NCBI RefSeq assembly: GCF_019249725.2
Contig: NZ_CP137560.1
Span: forward strand, 280,001-317,413
Length of the DNA stretch: 37,413 nt
Source of the DNA: Segatella hominis
GTDB lineage: Bacteria > Bacteroidota > Bacteroidia > Bacteroidales > Bacteroidaceae
Direction of reading: 5' to 3'
Made by a program: the position numbers and the translations under genes. The notes below the pieces were generated by a model that saw nothing but the letters and a program-made list of their open reading frames with translations, had not been told where the DNA came from and ran no database searches. This document shows positions 35,001-37,413 of the stretch, in pieces (positions within the stretch are counted from its first letter, which is position 1; the number at the start of each line of letters is the position of its first letter).

Positions 35001-36864
35001 TTATAATTTTGTCGCACCTTTAAGAATTTAAGATTTTATCTCAAACCTTATAATTTTGTCGCAGATAGAAAATAAACTTTATTATTTTGTCCATATCCAT
35101 CTTATAATTTCGTCGTAACGTCTTATAAATCTGTCGCAGATAGTATTCGTAAATCATTGGTCATCAAAAAGTTATAAATTCTGAAAATAATAAGTCAAAA
35201 TTAAAAAGATAAAAATGAGCAGGACAATTTAATCTATAAATAGGTATTATATAATATATATCTTGTAATAAATAGGGTACTTTTATCCCTATCTTACTGG
35301 AATCTCCCCCCCCTTCCTGCTTTTTTGGGAAGCCAAGCCTCTAAAATAGAAAGCAGACTTTTATGCGCATTAAAATATGTATATTTCTGTTTTATAATTT
35401 AAATTAATAACATCTACTATACCATAAAAATGAAAGAAAAGTCATTTTACTACGACAAAATTATAAAAATAGTAATGCAACTTTAGAAGAAGGTGCGACA
35501 AAATTATAAAATAAACACAATCCTCTCAACATAACCTGCGTCTTGGTATAAGACCTTATAATTTTGTCGCAAATAGAGCTATTACATCCTAAAAATAACG
35601 TATGATAACCTTCAATAACAATGAGCATCATGCATGAGAACTTTAAAAATAAGGGAATAACTTTATAATTTTGTCGCAGCATTGATAGATATCTGCTTAG
35701 TACTGACAGAATAATTCCAATAAAAACTCTTTCCAGAATCGTTTCTGCGACAAAATTATAAAGTATAAAATCTCCCTACCCCAACCTAACAACTGCAATA
35801 GCTATCTAAAAAATATCCCTATTTATATAATATACGACAAAAATATAAATATAATAGATTCATTTGCGACCACTGGTGTCCACTAAAATCCATTAACAAT
35901 TGGATTAACAGTCTGATTTCGAGTAACATAAGCTAAAATTATAGACTCTATGGGTTAGAAAAACAACCAAATGGGAAAACTTACAAATTGAAAGTAAGCT
36001 AAGTTACAAGTCTCGTTTAGATAGAGCCAATTGCAATTTAAAAGCCGCTTTGTTTGATATTTCTTGCAATGATGTTCGAAATCGTAAGAAAATTAAAAGT
36101 TAAAAAACTTAAGTGGACACTAGTGATTTGCGACATCTTTATAATTCAGTCTCAAATAACATCAAACTATAATTTTAGCTTATAATTTTGTCGTAGCTTA
36201 CTTTCGTAAGCCTCAATATAGGACCATAAAAACATTTCGAATGTACATATAAAGTAGTTAAATCTTATAATTTTGTCGCAACAATACATATCAAGAAACA
36301 TATAATAAGCTTTATATCAATTAGTTAAAGAATTTCCGTTCATGTATTTCATCAAAATGTGAAAAGAAGTCTTCTCTCATGATATTAATTTCATTTGCGA
36401 CAAAATTATAAAGCTTACCACAGATTTCAATCGTCATAAAAGCCCATTTATAATCTTGTCGCAATAAAATTAAACTCTTATAATTTTGTCGCAGATATAC
36501 CAATAACTTTATAAAATTGTCGTATCAAATAATCAGCATACTTTAAAGTGAAATTTACTGTTTTATATCTAACTATCAGATAATCAAATAGATAAGTTCA
36601 TATGGAAACTTAAGTAACCAGACTGTATTAAAAATAAGCCTTTAAAAGATGAAAGCATTTGCAACTATTAACTTATTATAATGTCGTAAATATAATTAAT
36701 TTTAAGCATTTAAACTTTATATTTATGTCGTAATAGAATACGTAAAGTATTGAATATCAGCGATTAACATACTGTTGCGACAGTTTTATAAATTATAAAG
36801 AGACCGATAGTCTTAGTTTGGTTAAAAATACATAATATACGACATTGTTGTATTGTTTGTCGCA
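35001..36864. repeat. array of dispersed 16-bp repeats, consensus TTATAATTTTGTCGCA
   Basis: Nine exact copies start at 35001(+), 35048(+), 35494(-), 35556(+), 35663(+), 35746(-), 36265(+), 36396(-) and 36478(+). At least a dozen variants start at 35079(+), 35102(+), 35123(+), 35451(-), 35833(-), 36129(-), 36139(+), 36180(+), 36448(+), 36509(+), 36673(+), 36717(+), 36776(-) and 36849(+). The GTCG(C/T)A end is the best-kept part. The spacing is irregular (5-300 bases) and orientation is mixed. The intervening DNA is very AT-rich and unique, and holds no supported gene. Each exact copy contains TAATTTTG, a perfect Bacteroidetes -7 promoter element. ORFs called here are translations of the repeats (LRQNYK, YNFVA). 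The function is unknown; a protein-binding array is the simplest idea. Confidence 0.9.
35862..36134. mobile_element. 255-bp MITE-like element with 9-bp target duplication
   Basis: The element spans 35871-36125. Its ends are inverted repeats: CACTGGTGTCCACT at the left and the complement of CACTAGTGTCCACT at the right (13 of 14 match). ATTTGCGAC is duplicated directly outside both ends (35862-35870 and 36126-36134). Removing the element restores a TGCGACATCTTTATAA copy of the array repeat, so it inserted into the array. It contains no intact transposase; a short frame (around LDRANCNLKAALFDISCNDV, about 36021-36080) may be a remnant. It would need a transposase supplied from elsewhere. Placement in a family such as IS4 is only a guess. 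Confidence 0.8.
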
Positions 36865-37129
36865 CAAAAATCAGCAGGAGTTAGAAAAAAGGAAATATTA
36901 TCAGCAGGTTTATCTGAAACTTTGTAAGCTTTTAGATAACCTAGATGATCTAAACTTGCAGGCAGAATCTTTTGCAGAAGAGGATGAATACCATTTTGAT
37001 TTGAAAAATCAGATTTTGTTGTTACACGAAAAATTGCTTGATTTTATCAATGATGTATTTGTTTGGCGTGATCACAAGGAAATGGGTAATTATTTAGGTG
37101 AAATACAATCACTTACTTCAGACTCTTAG
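36845..37129 (+). CDS. hypothetical protein, possibly truncated at the start
   Basis: This open frame of up to 94 residues has a natural-looking helical composition: LEKRKYYQQVYLKLCKLLDN, an acidic middle FAEEDEYHFDL, and LLHEKLLDFINDVFVWRDH. No family was recognised. It has no ATG near the beginning. The only starts are TTG codons at 36845 and 36854, which lie inside a degenerate copy of the array repeat, with no ribosome site. An in-frame stop lies at 36833-36835. It may use a TTG start, or be the 3' part of a gene whose beginning was replaced by the repeat array. Confidence 0.4.
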   Translation: MLYCLSHKNQQELEKRKYYQQVYLKLCKLLDNLDDLNLQAESFAEEDEYHFDLKNQILLLHEKLLDFINDVFVWRDHKEMGNYLGEIQSLTSDS

Positions 37130-37147
37130 ATATATGAAAACTAATCT

Positions 37148-37339
37148 ACATGTTTGCATACCTACAAAAATGCAAATTATATTGTAATCATGTTTATATG
37201 CATACAAACATTACTACCCCCCACTCCATTTACTATTTCGTTGATAATTAATGGATTGCGTGCTTTTTTGTTTGATGCTAACATGCAAACATGTTTCTAA
37301 AAACACAAAATAACTTAAAATATTGATTACATGCAAACA
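37148..37339. repeat. ACATGCAAACA operator-like repeats
   Basis: Related motifs occur at 37148-37159 (ACATGTTTGCAT), 37188-37211 (CATGTTTATATGCATACAAACA region), 37280-37295 (AACATG-CAAA-CATGTT, a perfect palindrome with a 4-base centre) and 37329-37339 (ACATGCAAACA). They sit directly upstream of a promoter leading out of the window and look like binding sites for a regulator. Confidence 0.5.
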
Positions 37340-37354
37340 ATTTTGCTTATTTCC

Positions 37355-37385
37355 TTGTGTATTTCAAATTAATAATGTATCTTTG
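37355..37385 (+). promoter_or_regulatory. promoter leading out of the window
   Basis: TTG (37355-37357) and TATCTTTG (37378-37385) have an exact 20-base spacer. The gene it serves begins beyond position 37413. Confidence 0.7.
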
Positions 37386-37413
37386 CAAACAGAAATCAAT
37401 TTATATTTTTAAT

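Noticed and set aside
35306..35313. Runs of C (also at 11464-11470 and 37216-37221) as phase-variation tracts
   Set aside because: They are only 6-8 bases long and outside coding regions, and no promoter spacing obviously depends on them.
35461..35682. 73-residue minus-strand ORF, and a similar 60-residue ORF at 36321-36503
   Set aside because: Both are translations of the 16-bp repeats (RQNYK, YNFVA). They have no ribosome site and no composition expected of a protein.
36129..36154. A separate palindromic site TGCGAC...GTCTCA
   Set aside because: It is explained by two overlapping, oppositely oriented copies of the array repeat that share TTATAA.
35001..36864. CRISPR array
   Set aside because: The repeat unit is only 16 bp, copies lie in both orientations and the spacing varies from a few to about 300 bases. 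No cas gene is present.

Overview
The window looks like a chromosomal segment of a gut Prevotellaceae bacterium, probably Segatella (Prevotella) copri or a close relative. This is inferred from memory of sequence style, not from a database search. The evidence is SusC/SusD and glycoside hydrolase gene clusters, an ECF sigma/FecR-type anti-sigma pair, weak Shine-Dalgarno sites, AT-rich intergenic DNA, and recurring promoters of the Bacteroidetes type (TAnnTTTG at -7, TTG or TTTG about 20 bases upstream).

Layout. 1-2000: 16S rRNA on the minus strand with its leader and a clear promoter. 2141-2499: a broken remnant of a zeta-toxin-like ATPase. 2515-5543 (minus): a small outer-membrane-type protein, a sensor histidine kinase and an OmpR-type response regulator, divergent from a plug-containing outer-membrane beta-barrel protein (5737-7785). 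7848-10538 (minus): a GH3 glycosidase with a PA14 insert. 10893-11330: an Hsp20 chaperone. 11587-13524: a Cu(I) P1B-type ATPase that lacks the usual nucleotide-binding domain.

13694-32544 (minus) is one polysaccharide utilization locus: ECF sigma factor, FecR-like anti-sigma factor, SusC with an STN signalling domain, SusD, two GH92 alpha-mannosidases, a GH125 alpha-mannosidase, a GH130 phosphorylase and a GH85 endo-beta-N-acetylglucosaminidase. The set fits breakdown of high-mannose N-glycans. GH85 would release the glycan at the cell surface, SusCD import it, GH92 and GH125 trim alpha-mannose in the periplasm, and cytoplasmic GH130 phosphorolyse the remaining Man-beta-1,4-GlcNAc. Hairpin terminators separate the regulator genes from susC, and GH130 from GH85.

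33133-34825 holds small genes: a low-complexity secreted protein, a pair of related 28- and 29-residue membrane proteins with their own promoter and terminator, and a secreted protein with four DKYG repeats. 34826-36864 is a roughly 2-kb gene-free AT-rich tract carrying more than 20 copies, in both orientations, of a 16-bp motif with consensus TTATAATTTTGTCGCA, nine of them exact. A 255-bp MITE-like element with 14-bp terminal inverted repeats and a 9-bp target duplication has inserted into one copy. The window ends with a short unknown ORF and an operator-rich promoter pointing out of the window.

The best candidates for undescribed biology are the 16-bp repeat array, the paired micro-membrane proteins, the N-domain-less copper ATPase, and a possible invertible promoter at 33422-33494.
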